DNA of 64,000 bases from Aurelia coerulea (taxonomy: Eukaryota > Cnidaria > Scyphozoa > Semaeostomeae > Ulmaridae), in the NCBI GenBank assembly GCA_039566865.1, contig CM076957.1, positions 13,959,896-14,023,895 on the forward strand. Reading direction: 5' to 3'. This document shows, one piece after another, positions 21,986 through 32,314 of the stretch. The position numbers and the translations under genes were made by a program. Positions within the stretch are counted from its first letter, which is position 1. Each line of letters starts with the position of its first letter. A model generated the notes under the pieces. That model saw nothing but the letters and a program-made list of their open reading frames with translations, was not told where the DNA came from and made no database searches.

Positions 21986-22605
21986 GCCAAGATGCATGTT
22001 TAACCTCAGTTGAAAGGCTGTTTCAGCCTTTTGCACCCTTGAACGAAAAGCATTTTTGTCCATTAGCGGAACGTTTCAAAGGCAGCCTTGAGTCAGTATT
22101 CGTATTTCGTCTCATTCTGTCAATTGTAAGTCAAGCAGCATGACGAAATTCTCCCACCCTCCCTGTCCCTTCTTATATTTGCGTTATTGAGTTTAGTGTT
22201 TTTTGGGTTACTTTTCAGTTTTCGGTTGTCCAGTCGGACTTCCTGACAGGTGCACTTTACAGAATGGATAACGCCATTTTTGTTTGTCATGTTCCTAGAG
22301 GATCATGAGGATCTTGTGGTCGTCTTCCGTCTACTGTTTTTCCTTAGACTTGAATATCAAGAGCCTTGTTATGGAATTTAGAGCTTTGGGGACCTTTTAT
22401 TAGAGAAGAGGTCATCTATAAAGGAATTTTTAGAAAGTTGAAGTAAAGTTGCAATTTGCGTATAGACATAGGAGCCTCTGGGAGGGGCTTAAATCTTAAT
22501 CCTCCAAGTTTATCGAAGAAACGAACAGGACAAAAATTTTTCAGGATCCTACTGGGGTTTTATGACCTCATAAATCTTTTAGGCCTTGGTTGCTCTGTTT
22601 TTCCT
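21986..22605. other. No recognisable gene
   Basis: No ORF or splice-flanked exon is supported between the microsatellite and the next transposon. Confidence 0.4.
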
Positions 22606-22613
22606 CTTTAACG

Positions 22614-23486
22614 CCCAGGGGGGTACTCCCTAACTTTCAATACGGGGGATGGTCCATGCCACTATTTCTTTGCTGACCCCTAAATATTAAGCCTGATGTT
22701 TTGGAGACCCCAAATATTGCTATGCATTTCTGGGCCCCTAAAATGTTTTTGAATGATTTCAAATAAAGCTTCTTGATCTTTCTCAGTTTTTAAATAATAC
22801 CAAAACATTTATTTCATGATTCGCAAATTCAGGGCCAAATTGCACCATTCTTCGTTTCTTCAGATTTGTGAACCCCAAATATTGAATTTTTGTCCATGCT
22901 GTAATTCACAGACCCCAAATATTGGCATGTTTGTTTGTTTGTTATCTTATTTTTATTCGATTTTTTACACCTAGCTATACATATATATACAAATATATAT
23001 ACAATACAACTAATCTAAATCGAATCTACTAACAAATGGAAAAATAACTTTAAGGAAATGAATACGTATATACAGAAGATAAATATCAAACTACATGGAC
23101 ATAAATGGACGAAATCTACATGATATCATTATATTTACAAGCGTTGCATTTACAGGTGGGGTCATTCCATTGTTTTATCATAACCTTGAAACTGTTTAGA
23201 TTTTCAGCTGATTTTAGTTCATTTGGCAAACAGTTCCAAATCTGAGGTCCCATGGCTTTAAGGCTCTTGGAACCGAAAGTTACCTGATTTGGTCGAAAAT
23301 GATTTAAATTGAACTAAAAATATTACGCATAAAAGATGGATTCAAGTTTTTTATTGTCTTAAAGATTTCGACACAGAGAGTTCTCTGACGAACAACTTGC
23401 TTTGTGCATCTTTTTGCATCATAGAGACACTTTTGGCATGGACCCCCCCCCCCCCCGTATTGAAAGTCAATGAGTATTCCCCTGGG
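22614..23486. mobile_element. hAT-like element with perfect 8-bp target duplication
   Basis: CTTTAACG precedes and follows the element (22606-22613 and 23487-23494). The ends are CCCAGGGGGGTACTCCC and, inverted, CCCAGGGGAATACTCA, each followed by a shared ACTTTCAATACGGGGG block, so the inverted repeats are about 40 bp. CAGGG-type ends and 8-bp duplication fit the hAT superfamily. Inside, ACCCCAAATATTG recurs several times and a LINE 3' fragment is embedded. No transposase is present. Confidence 0.85.
22925..23315 (-). pseudogene. LINE 3' end fragment nested in the hAT-like element
   Basis: On the minus strand, 23312-23105 translates to RT C-terminal tail sequence. It has VTFGSKSLKAMGPQIWNCLP followed by NELKSAENLNSFK and a terminal Cys cluster (CKCNACKY), the standard tail of L2/CR1-like ORF2. 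The A/T-rich part toward 22925 is its 3' UTR. It is a 5'-truncated insertion lying wholly within the hAT-like element. Confidence 0.7.
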
Positions 23487-23499
23487 CTTTAACGATTAG

Positions 23500-24278
23500 C
23501 CTGCCAGGTTTTACATGCCTGGTCTGGTTTGCCAGGTTTTACATGCCATTTCGAAAGTTTGCTATCTTCTGGAAAATCTGTTTCTCGTACCGTTTCTTGA
23601 CCCTGTGTTTTTGTGACATTCCCTGTGCCAGAAGGCATAATTTCTTACAAGGTCTTCAGCACTAATACTTCCCACTTCCCAGGCAATTTTTTAAGATGGC
23701 AAAAACATGATCACAGTAGCCTGCTCACTCCTTGACAGCATGTAAAAATTTGTCAGACGAATCAGGGTCTGGAGATCTTACTATGTTACTTCCCGTCTAG
23801 CATCTCATACATAACTCAAAATCAATATTCCTTTTTACCATTTAGAATTTTAAATTAGTAGCGCGAGCAAAGCTCTTACCTCGCATTCTCTTACTGCGGT
23901 ATTTTTTCGAGACCCTGCCCTATTTCGATTTTTTGGAGTCACTACATCCATAAGTGTTTGTGCGATTTTTTTAAATCGTTATCCATTTATAAAAGCACAA
24001 TCAACACATTCGCCTGGAAAAAATCTTGCTGTCACCCTCAAAGGAAATGAAATGAAAGGAAAAAGCTAATAAAATGGAAAGTCAGTGAAAAGCAATATTC
24101 ATGCTGCAAACAAGGCTGACTGAGATCCACCGATGTACAATTTGTTTGGAGCTAGCATATACTGAACATAAAACAAAAGAATTGGATGTTTAAAACGATA
24201 TTTTTTGGAAAGAGATTCTTTAAAAACTGTTTTGCGCGACGAAAATTCAATGCATGGGCATTTTATTTCGTATCTCTT
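23500..24278. other. No supported gene
   Basis: A minus-strand frame near 23640-23500 is open for a few dozen codons, but I see neither splice sites that settle it nor a known family. Confidence 0.35.
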
Positions 24279-24440
24279 AAGGCTGATTTCCAGTCGGTGA
24301 AATTTTCCGAGCGGGCGGAATTTCTATTGTATGCGAGAGAAAAGTCGCTCTGGAATTGAATAGAAAGTTACGGCTGAGCGACCTTTTATTGTGTAAAATT
24401 CCGCCCGCTCGGAAAACTCTGCTGACTGGAAATTAGCCTT
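24279..24440. mobile_element. Short MITE, 162 bp
   Basis: The left AAGGCTGATTTCCAGTC and the inverted right AAGGCTAATTTCCAGTC are each followed by TTTTCCGAGCGGGCGGAATT, giving ~46-bp inverted repeats that cover more than half the element. No coding capacity. The target duplication is unclear. Confidence 0.7.
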
Positions 24441-24589
24441 CAGAGCTATGACATATAAGGATTGTATTCTCTTAGTTCTTAGATAAAAGAGACATCTCAC
24501 AGTGATCCAGAATGCAAAAATAAAGGAAACAAATACGAAATATCGCAAAAATCAAATTTAATCAAAACCGTCGCAATGATATATGGTCT

Positions 24590-26333
24590 TAAAGAGGATA
24601 TGTTAAGGATCAAAACAAAGCAGAAAGTAGACTTTTATGACTTCTGAGTCCGGAGATATTCACTTGCAAAGTTGGATGAAATTGACATTGTTTACTTTTC
24701 ATGTAATTTTTGGTCAATTTCTACAGAATGGTCATTACAACAACAAATTCATTTACTAATATCTCTGCCCAGGGTTATCCGATTTTAGCTCTGTTTCTTT
24801 TAATTGATAGAACTACTTGTCGCCTTGCAAGGGAGTTGCTCATTGCTTCAACTGGGTCCCAATTTTTTGTTTTCTTGTTGTTTTTCCTAAATGCATTTAT
24901 TTCCCTGAAATGAACACCAAAAATGCGTTATTTGAGATTAAAAATACAAAATAAAAAAATTAAGGACGAATATGTCTACCAAACCTAGATTTGATCACAG
25001 CAGCACATTTCAGCAGATAGTCTGCCAAAGCAATCACTCAGGATCGTGCTGGGAAAAAAGTTATTTTATTTTGAAAGTGGCCACTACCACTTTTTTGCTA
25101 TTTTGAGCCCCCATCATTTTCATGTGCACCTTCAGACAAACGCAAATCCTGTAACTCATGCTTAAGATGTATCATTCTGAATGGTTTTATCCTTTTTCAA
25201 CAAGTGTTCTGACAAAAGTGATATTAAAATTGGACGAAAAGGCTCCTTCGCAGAGGCATTTTGTGGCTCTCTAATTAAACTGTCTTGAGCCCTGGGATAG
25301 CATAGTCTGAACATGCAATTTCAGCCTTGAAAAAGTGCACGAGGAACGTTTTGTAGCCAACCAGCTTCAAGACCAGGCAATATTATATGGACAATGTTAT
25401 GTGTGATGTTTTTGTGCGCATCCTGATCATTTCACTTCAGTAATTACCATGAAATGGATGTAATCAAGTCAAAACGATAACACTTCACAGTTCCAACTCT
25501 ACCAGTCTTGAGGAACCATCGCTGATGACATCTTCAACTTTGTATGGATCATTTTTACTTGTGCGAGTTGAAAAAACATTAAAGAAACTATTATTACAAT
25601 GTTTTTGGTAAGTGCATACAGATATGAGTCCCAATGTTTAAGAAAGTTCCATCAAAAAGTATAAAAGGCCTCTGCGGAGGAGATAGTGAATTTAATTTTA
25701 CTTTTCGAAATGCCAGAACACTTGTTAACAAGGATAAAACCATTCAGAATGGTATATTGTAAGCATGAGTTACAGGATTTGCGTTTGTTTAAAGGCGCAC
25801 ATGAAAATGATGGGGGCTCAAAATAGCAAAAAAGTGGTAGTGGCCACTTTCAAAATAAAATAACTTTTTTCCCAGCACGATCCTGAGTGATTGCTTTGGC
25901 AGACTATCTGCTGAAATGTGCTGCTGTAATAAAATCTAGGTTTGGTAGACATATTTGTCCTTAATGTTTTTATTTTGTACTTTTAATCTCAAATTATGCA
26001 TTTTTGGTGTCTATTTCAGGAAAATAAGCGCATTTAGGAAAAATAACAAGAAAACAAAAAAATGGGTTCTGGAAGAAGCAATAAGGGACTCTCTTGTAAG
26101 CGGAAATGTTGTTCTATCAATTAAAGCAAACAGAATTAAAATCGGATAACCCTGGGCAAAGATATTAGTAAATGAACTTGTTGTTGTAATGAGCATTCTG
26201 TAGAAATCGACCAAAAATTACATGAAAAGTAAACAATGTCAATTTCATCCAACTTTGGAGGCAAATAACTCCGGACTCAGAAACTATAAAAGTTTACTTT
26301 TTGCTTTGTTTTCATCCTTAACATATCCTCTTT
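24590..26333. repeat. Long inverted repeat, ~670-bp arms
   Basis: The left arm 24590-25262 recurs inverted as 25660-26333, with a loop of about 400 bp. Landmarks are TAAAGAGGATATGTTAAGGA at the outer ends, ATCACTCAGGATCGTGCTGG in the middle, and a CTGCGGAGGAG-type GC motif at the inner ends. The arms are highly similar, with scattered substitutions. It has no protein. A transcript would fold into a very long double-stranded RNA. The inner GC motif also occurs in the foldback at 42105-43018. Confidence 0.85.
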
Positions 26334-26468
26334 AAAGAACCACTGCTGACATAAGTGCTTTGCGCCTGTGCGAATCCCACAATGCATTGCTTCTTCGACT
26401 TTCTGGATGTCTAAAAGTGTTTTTGGCCTAGCATGTCAACATTATCGCGGATGTGGAAAGAAGCCTAC

Positions 26469-26528
26469 CTCAATTCCACTGTTGCCTCCTCCATCATTAT
26501 CTTCATCGCTTTCTTCCTGAACGGTCAT
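26469..26528 (-). other. Candidate first coding exon (minus strand)
   Basis: On the minus strand an ATG at 26528 opens 20 codons (MTVQEESDEDNDGGGNSGIE) and reaches a GTAGGC donor. The acidic composition and exact phase make it a plausible short first exon, but no following exon can be named, and the inverted repeats would lie in its intron. Confidence 0.25.
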
Positions 26529-27019
26529 GATGGGTGATCCGTAAATATGTGGATTATTTCCTGCCGTTCTTGTTGTTGTACGGTTTAGTTTGCCATATCG
26601 AACAGTTCAAATACGAAGTTTAGATTACGTTAGAAAATGATGAGGCCATTTTGCCCTCCAGAGGACTGTATTTCAAATTAACATGATAAAACAGACGCTA
26701 TAAGTGAAGAAAGGGCCTATACAATTGTGGTTAATACGCGTTATAATCCGCTTGTGTATTAGCAATGAAGTAAATACAAATCAATAAACAATAATAAGCG
26801 CTAACAAAACATTATTCAGTTCAGTGCATTTTATATTCGGCACAAATATTCGTCGCCATTGCTATTTACCTCCTTTCGATTTTCTAGGCGCGCAAAGCAC
26901 CTATGTCAGCAGTGGCTCTTTAAGATCATGTATCATAATAACCGTTTCGATTAAATTTGATTTTTGCGATATTTTGTATTTTTTTCCTCTTGCTGGATCA
27001 CAGTGATCTGCAAAGATAG

Positions 27020-27680
27020 AGTTGATGTCATGACTCTGTAGCAATCCCAGATTATGGCACAAAAACTTGAAAAATACCCTTAAACGTGGTCAAAATTGGC
27101 ACCAGCGTTTTTCTCTTTCTCGGCATGCTGAAGAAGGTTTTGCCACAAATTTACTTTAAAAAATCACTCGGCTACTTTTTGCGACATGGGGACCCCCCTG
27201 TCTAAGTGCCCCGGTACATTCTACCCTGGAGATTTCCTCGGTGAAAAAATGTATAATAAGATTTCCGTGCGACAATTCTAGAAAGCAAGGCCGTATGATT
27301 ACGACGTCCTACCATTACGAGGACCCATTTTTGACCCCTATGCCGCGCCATACAAACTCGGTCCTCGGACAAGACGTGAATCTCCCCGGTACAAAATGCC
27401 TCACAAGGGAAACCTCGGCTGCAAATTGGTGAACCCTGGGGAGAATTTCGAGAAAATACCTCCCCGTAGAAACAATTCCCCACCAATAATTATGCCGTCC
27501 TCGTTACATAATTGGACCTCCCCGGTGAAAATTTGACCATATTTTTCGGTCACCAGGGCTCCGGTAAACCAGGGGTGGTCATGTACCTATGGACAGTGCT
27601 TCTAGGTCTGTCCCAAAACCCAAGAGTTGGCTTTTTCCCCTGAAATCTGGGCCAGCTTTGTCCCCAAAAGTTGGCTTTAT
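27020..27680. other. Repeat-rich non-coding stretch
   Basis: GC-richer than its surroundings, with recurring CTCCCCGGT and TTTGTCCCAAAA-like strings, some shared with 28720-28760. No supported gene. Confidence 0.35.
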
Positions 27681-27681
27681 C

Positions 27682-28652
27682 AAGGGTGTTAGGACACGGA
27701 TATTTTAATTGCGTATTTATTTACCTTGTTTTTATCTTCGTCTTGTTTTCTTGTCTTGTTTCTTCTCTGTTCTGTTTCCTCTTGCTGATGTAAATGCCTC
27801 GTGTTATTTGAATATATCTTCCTTGTATTCCTGTGTCTTAGCGCGCCTTCGTAGAAGAAAGATTTTTAAACCACAATGCCATATAGACTGATGATATGGT
27901 CGTAGTTATCGCTATTGAAACACTGCCGGACGCTCCTAACTACGACTCATAATCAAACGCCATTATTTTGAAATGACTATGACTGCCTCGTTTCGATAAG
28001 GGCCTAGGCAGAATAGCACAAACATTTGTAGTTTTCAAATGAAACACATTGATTTGAAAACTTCACAATAAATCAGTTAATGCTTAGCGAAAGCAGCAAA
28101 ATAGTACCTACGTACCAGATTTGATATTGTCGCCAACTGTTTTCATGGTATTCTTGTTCGTAAGACTTTGTTTTGTCCGGCCAAGCTCCTTCAAACTCTG
28201 CTTTGAGCTTCGAGTTTCCGTTGGTCAACATCAATCAATCGAATTTGCAGAGATTCTAATGGCGTTGTATTTGGTTGTATACTTTGTACATGACTGTGTA
28301 TAGCAGCCTCGTTCCCAAGGGCGTTCAAAAGTGAGTCAAATTATGAGTCCCAGTAAGAGCGGTCTCGGTCTGGCGTAATAGTCTCGTTTTGGATAGCGAT
28401 TACTGGGACTCATCGTAATCAGTCTAAATGCCATATTAAATACTAATTTAATATGGCATTGTGGTTTAAAAATCTTTCTTCTACGAAGGCGTGCTAAGAC
28501 ACAGGAATACAAGGAAGATATATTCAAATAACACGAGGCATTAACATCAGCAAGAGGAAACAGAACAGAGAAGAAACAAGACAAGAAAACAAGACGAAGA
28601 TCAAAACAAGGTAAATAAATACGCAATTAAAATATCCGTGTCCTAACACCCT
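27682..28652. repeat. Palindrome with ~200-bp arms, centre holding a transposon
   Basis: The left arm 27682-27883 (AAGGGTGTTAGGACACGG … CCACAATGCCATA) recurs inverted at 28449-28652. Once the element at 27884-28426 is set aside, the arms are separated by only a few bases near AATACT, an almost perfect palindrome of about 420 bp. The identical open frames seen on opposite strands here are a by-product of the symmetry, not genes. Confidence 0.85.
27884..28426. mobile_element. MITE with 9-bp target duplication, TAGACTGAT family
   Basis: AATGCCATA flanks both ends (27875-27883 and 28427-28435). The ends are TAGACTGATGATATGGTCG and, inverted, TAGACTGATTACGATGAGTC, both continuing to a shared ATCGCTAT. 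A 9-bp duplication is typical of Mutator-like elements, though other superfamilies cannot be excluded. 543 bp, non-coding. The left terminus matches the larger element at 18607. Confidence 0.75.
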
Positions 28653-28893
28653 TGGCTTTATTTGCTTTCAGTGAATTTGGCTTTTTCCTACGATATTTTT
28701 GGACAATTTGCAATTGGGCAAGGTTTGTCCCAAAAACTGGTTGTATTTGCACATGTCAGCACTGGTTCTTTTCTGTTCAATGGCAAGACAAAGCTGACAT
28801 TGCCATTATTTCCAGATTCAAGAGACATTCTTTGGCTTTTTTCTTCAAATCTACGGGCAAAAAAATTATGCCGTCGTTGTCCAATAGGTACGT

Positions 28894-29020
28894 AAAAACT
28901 GGGAGGGTTTCGGCACTTCTTTGGGACAGAGGTAGCACCGCTGTACATTCAATGTCCGATCCCATGCAAAAACTGGGTGGGATTTGGCACTGAGTTGGGA
29001 CAGAGGTAGCACCGCTGTAC
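28894..29020 (+). repeat. Two 53-bp direct repeats
   Basis: 28894-28946 and 28968-29020 share AAAAACTGGG, TTGGGACAGAGGTAGCACCG and CTGTAC. A weaker third relative lies at 38753. Just downstream, CGCGCATGATA- and CGCGGGAAAGGGTA-type strings recur at 38570-38690, so this belongs to a dispersed repeat family. A GC palindrome (GGGCCCGCGCGGGCCC) follows near 29108. Confidence 0.75.
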
Positions 29021-29159
29021 CTGAAATCTCGGGGGGGCCACTTGGTACCTGATGTGTTATCATGCGCGTACAAAAAAACGCGGGAAAGGGTACCTTTTCT
29101 CACATTAGGCACGGGCCCGCGCGGGCCCGCGTTTAGGGGTGCCAATTTTGCCATAATCT

Positions 29160-29965
29160 AAAAAAGGGTGTATTTTCTACACTTGATCATTTAATATTTC
29201 TTCTGTAATAATATTTTCAATCAAGCGTCTTAGAATAAAATTTGAAACGAAACAAAGCGCTCAGCAGACTGGCAAAACATTGCGCAATTGATTGGAGTTC
29301 GGCAGCAGTGTCCTCCTCTCCAATGGTTAGGTCGCTCTCCTCCGCAGAACTGACATTCCACCACTCCACTCTACAAACAAAGAATTGGTCCTGAGAGTTG
29401 AGAGATTTGCCTGTCACGCACGATGAGGCCCTCGATCTTCTGAACGAAATTTGTGAGTATTTAACAATCAATTTTTGGAGAAACTTATGTTATTGCTTTG
29501 ATTTACAGGATTTGTAAAATTAGTTTCTTGTTTGCCAATATTTTTACTGGGGATCGTCTGTTGATGATGTGGGTGACTCAGGCCAAAATGGCTAAACACG
29601 TATTTTTTAATGAGAAACAAAGAATTTGAGCCCATACTGAAAGTTTCTTAAAGTGCACCTAAACCCAAAATGTTTTATCCTTGATTATGATAGAGGGCGT
29701 TGAGCTGAGTTGAAAACCGAAAACCGAATTGAATTCCGATGCGTGGTTCCGGAGTTATGCCCCACTAAAGTCGCGTTTTTGGACAATTTTTTGTGGACAC
29801 TGCCGGGCTATTTTGACCAGTCTGGAGTCTGGGGCGATAGCGGATGTGACGTCGACTCAGGTATACACACTCAGGTCTCAGTGTAGCCTAAGCGATTTCG
29901 CAGTCAATTTTAGTGCCAGTGGTGGTTGCAGAAGGGAGGAAGGCAAGAAACAACGCAAATCTGGT
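29160..29965. other. No supported gene
   Basis: AT-rich with one short minus-strand frame (29217-29471) that I cannot assign. Confidence 0.35.
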
Positions 29966-29967
29966 AA

Positions 29968-30420
29968 ACAGATACGTGGCTGCTAATTGTGGGAATACTC
30001 ACTGCAAAAAATGACAAAATTTCGGGAAATTTTGGGGAAACGGACACTTTCCCCATAATTTCCCAAGAAGGAAATGGAACTGTCTGTTTCCCTTCAATTT
30101 CCCAGATAAACTTGTCCGTTTCCCTTAAATTTCCAAGCAGAAACTAAAGGGAAATTTTGATATTTTTGCAGTGACTTCAGATTTAAAGAATGGTATAACA
30201 TTGCATGCTATTCCGTTTCATGGCAAAGAAAATACAACTGCAAAGGAAATACAACTGCAAAGGAGAGACTACGTGAATGGATAGCGTTCGTGAAACAAAA
30301 ACGTGCCAAATGGGAAGCTTCGACAGCATCTTGTTTGTGCTCAAAACACTTTAAACCCGAGGATTTCTTGAGAAGATTTAACTGGTCTGAGTTGCTTGTC
30401 AGTTTGACACTCATTTCGGT
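29968..30420 (+). pseudogene. THAP-domain fragment interrupted by a MITE
   Basis: The pieces read as a C2CH THAP DNA-binding domain: VAANCGNT before the MITE, SDLKNGITLHAIPFHGKE after it, then LREWIAFVKQKRAKW and SCLCSKHFKPEDF with the C-x2-H pair. A 17-bp tandem duplication (30230-30246 and 30247-30263) shifts the frame between the second and third parts. The first Cys of the motif is not visible. THAP domains bind DNA in P-element transposases and in host regulators. This copy is broken, and no catalytic part follows. Confidence 0.7.
30000..30173. mobile_element. CACTG-ended MITE inside the THAP fragment
   Basis: The ends are CACTGCAAAAAATGACAAAATTTC and, inverted, CACTGCAAAAATATC. ACT is repeated on both flanks (29997-29999, 30174-30176). 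CACTG-type ends with a 3-bp duplication fit the CACTA/Chapaev-like group. The interior is made of TTTCCC- and GGGAAA-rich subrepeats. 174 bp, non-coding. Confidence 0.75.
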
Positions 30421-30424
30421 CTGC

Positions 30425-32300
30425 TATCGAAACCCTTGGAACGCTTACACGACACAGGCGAAATGAAACTCAGGTTGACCTGAAACGCGGTTTCTGAGGT
30501 CGGTCAGATTTTTCAGGTCGATCTGAAATTTTCATTTGAGCAGAACGCATTGTTTATATTCTCGAAAATTTTGATAAGGCAGAAGATAAAATGATAACAA
30601 ATAGTGAAAACTCAAAAAATCATGCTGAGAAACAGAAATGATATAAGCAAAAAACACCAAGGGAGGGTAATGCTAGTAATGCCAAGATTCCCGTTGCTCA
30701 GAGTTCCTCCGAGGCGCAAGGAAGGTCCGAGGCGTATATTTTAGAGTCTTAGTTGATGGAATGTGGTTTTTAAAATCATACTGAAATGACTAGAAACTCA
30801 TAACTAACCTTACCTAATACCACTCTGAACTCTGTTTAGAAGGAACATAAAAAAATGTCAAGCCAAGTAACAAGATTCACCAAGGGGCGCCACTAAGAAC
30901 GGGCCTAATTTTTCACTGATCTTGTTTACGTACCTGCACAGATGTTCTGCTTCCAATTCCTAACCTTCCGCTTCATCCTCCATAATAACACGTTCTTCAG
31001 GCGATAGGACATCACATAATTTCTATTAAAATCTTTATTGGTATTTTTTAACACTTTTCTCCTTGGGAACTCTCTCTAAAAACCCCTTTGAAAGAACATC
31101 CATGATCATAAGCCTAACTGTAAATGAATCACAACAGTCAACGAAATTGACCTGCTGACACTAAAATCACAAAGACTCCACATTTTTGTACGAACACCCT
31201 ATTAACATTTGACAACATTGGAAAGCGGATTCTTTATGCTTTTCAAACATCCTAATTGTTCCATTCAAAACGTAATGCTACCCAGGAGAATTACGTCATC
31301 TCTGCTGGACGTAAAATGTCGCTCGCCAATGAGGAAAGGACACCTTGTGCGGTCGAGAGATGAAGTTGGCGTCATACCAATTCCAACAATCCATGCCGAG
31401 AAACCTACAACAGACGACTGTAAGGAGGTCTGACTCAAACAAACTCTTTTTTGGTGCATTTTATAGGAACTTTGACTTCGTCTAAGCTTCGATATGAACG
31501 CCTCAAAACAACTGGTTTATGACAGCGATCAATTCGTTCGATCATTTGTCATCCTGAGTGGTCGTCACTAGTTCCCAGGCTGTAGGTGCCCGGTAGTGTC
31601 CACAGTCCAAGCTCGACAAAATGCATTATAAAACGAGTTTGGAAAATGATTTTGGAAAATTTTTTTGGGTAGAATAGCATTTCTTGATGAGTTCTATCGG
31701 AAAATGAAATAAAAAATTTTGGGTTTATGTGCACTTTAATATCATCAGGTTGTCTCCACTGAGAGTTTCTTGGTAGTTTCTTACAAGTTTCATACCAATC
31801 TTCATGTTCACTGTGACTTCAAGAACATTTCAAAACAAATTTTTTGAACTTGAAACCTTTCCGATGCTCATTGAGTTCGACCTTGCTCAAGCACCTTCCG
31901 AGATATAATATATGAAACGGGAAACCAGTAAAAACAACAATCTTTCCACGGATTTTCTTCGTAAATACAAATACAGTAGTTTCTTAAGTTATATGTTCCC
32001 AGTACTGGATTTCTTAATATATTGGAGATCGAGTTAAATTTCTTATAAGCGGTTTCTTATTAAAAAATACGTGTTTATGCTGGTCGTGATGTGAATAGGG
32101 GAAACATTAGTCAAGAACTTGAATATTTTGACGTTCGAAATGTAAAGAATCTGTCACGATAGGCTGTTTACAAGAGCGAACAACTGTAACCAGGAAGGAA
32201 GAAACTATAATAATTGCAGAATTTAGGAATGCATTTCGTCGTTTCAGGAAAGCATAATTCAACCATATTTGAAACTTTTTCAGCTTTCTTTCAATATCAT
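30425..32300. other. Non-coding stretch upstream of the B-box gene
   Basis: Near 30460-30540 several TCAGGT-x-GATCTGAAA-type inverted strings occur. From about 31740 to 32090 lies a relative of the inverted repeat in the B-box gene's first intron (shared CAGTACTGGATTTCTTAAT and AAAAAATACGTGTTTATG strings). No gene is supported. Confidence 0.4.
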
Positions 32301-32314
32301 ATTCTGTTGCTGAC

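Larger units (their letters stand above)
24486..27010. repeat. Outer inverted repeat enclosing the 1.74-kb foldback
   Basis: The sequence at about 24490-24570 (CACAGTGATCCAGAATGC, AAACAAATACGAAATATCGC, AAAATCAAATTTAATCAAAA) recurs inverted at about 26940-27005. This suggests that an older element with these ends contains the inner foldback and the DNA at 26334-26940. Confidence 0.55.

Noticed and set aside
23500..23700. Minus-strand open stretch reading MPSGTGNVTKTQGQETVRET
   Set aside because: Reads like protein, but there is no convincing acceptor or donor and no family. Too weak to list as an exon.
27709..28626. Matching 60- and 96-codon frames on opposite strands (both read MRIYLPCF… FLSCFF)
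   Set aside because: They are mirror images produced by the palindrome, with no domain or splice support.
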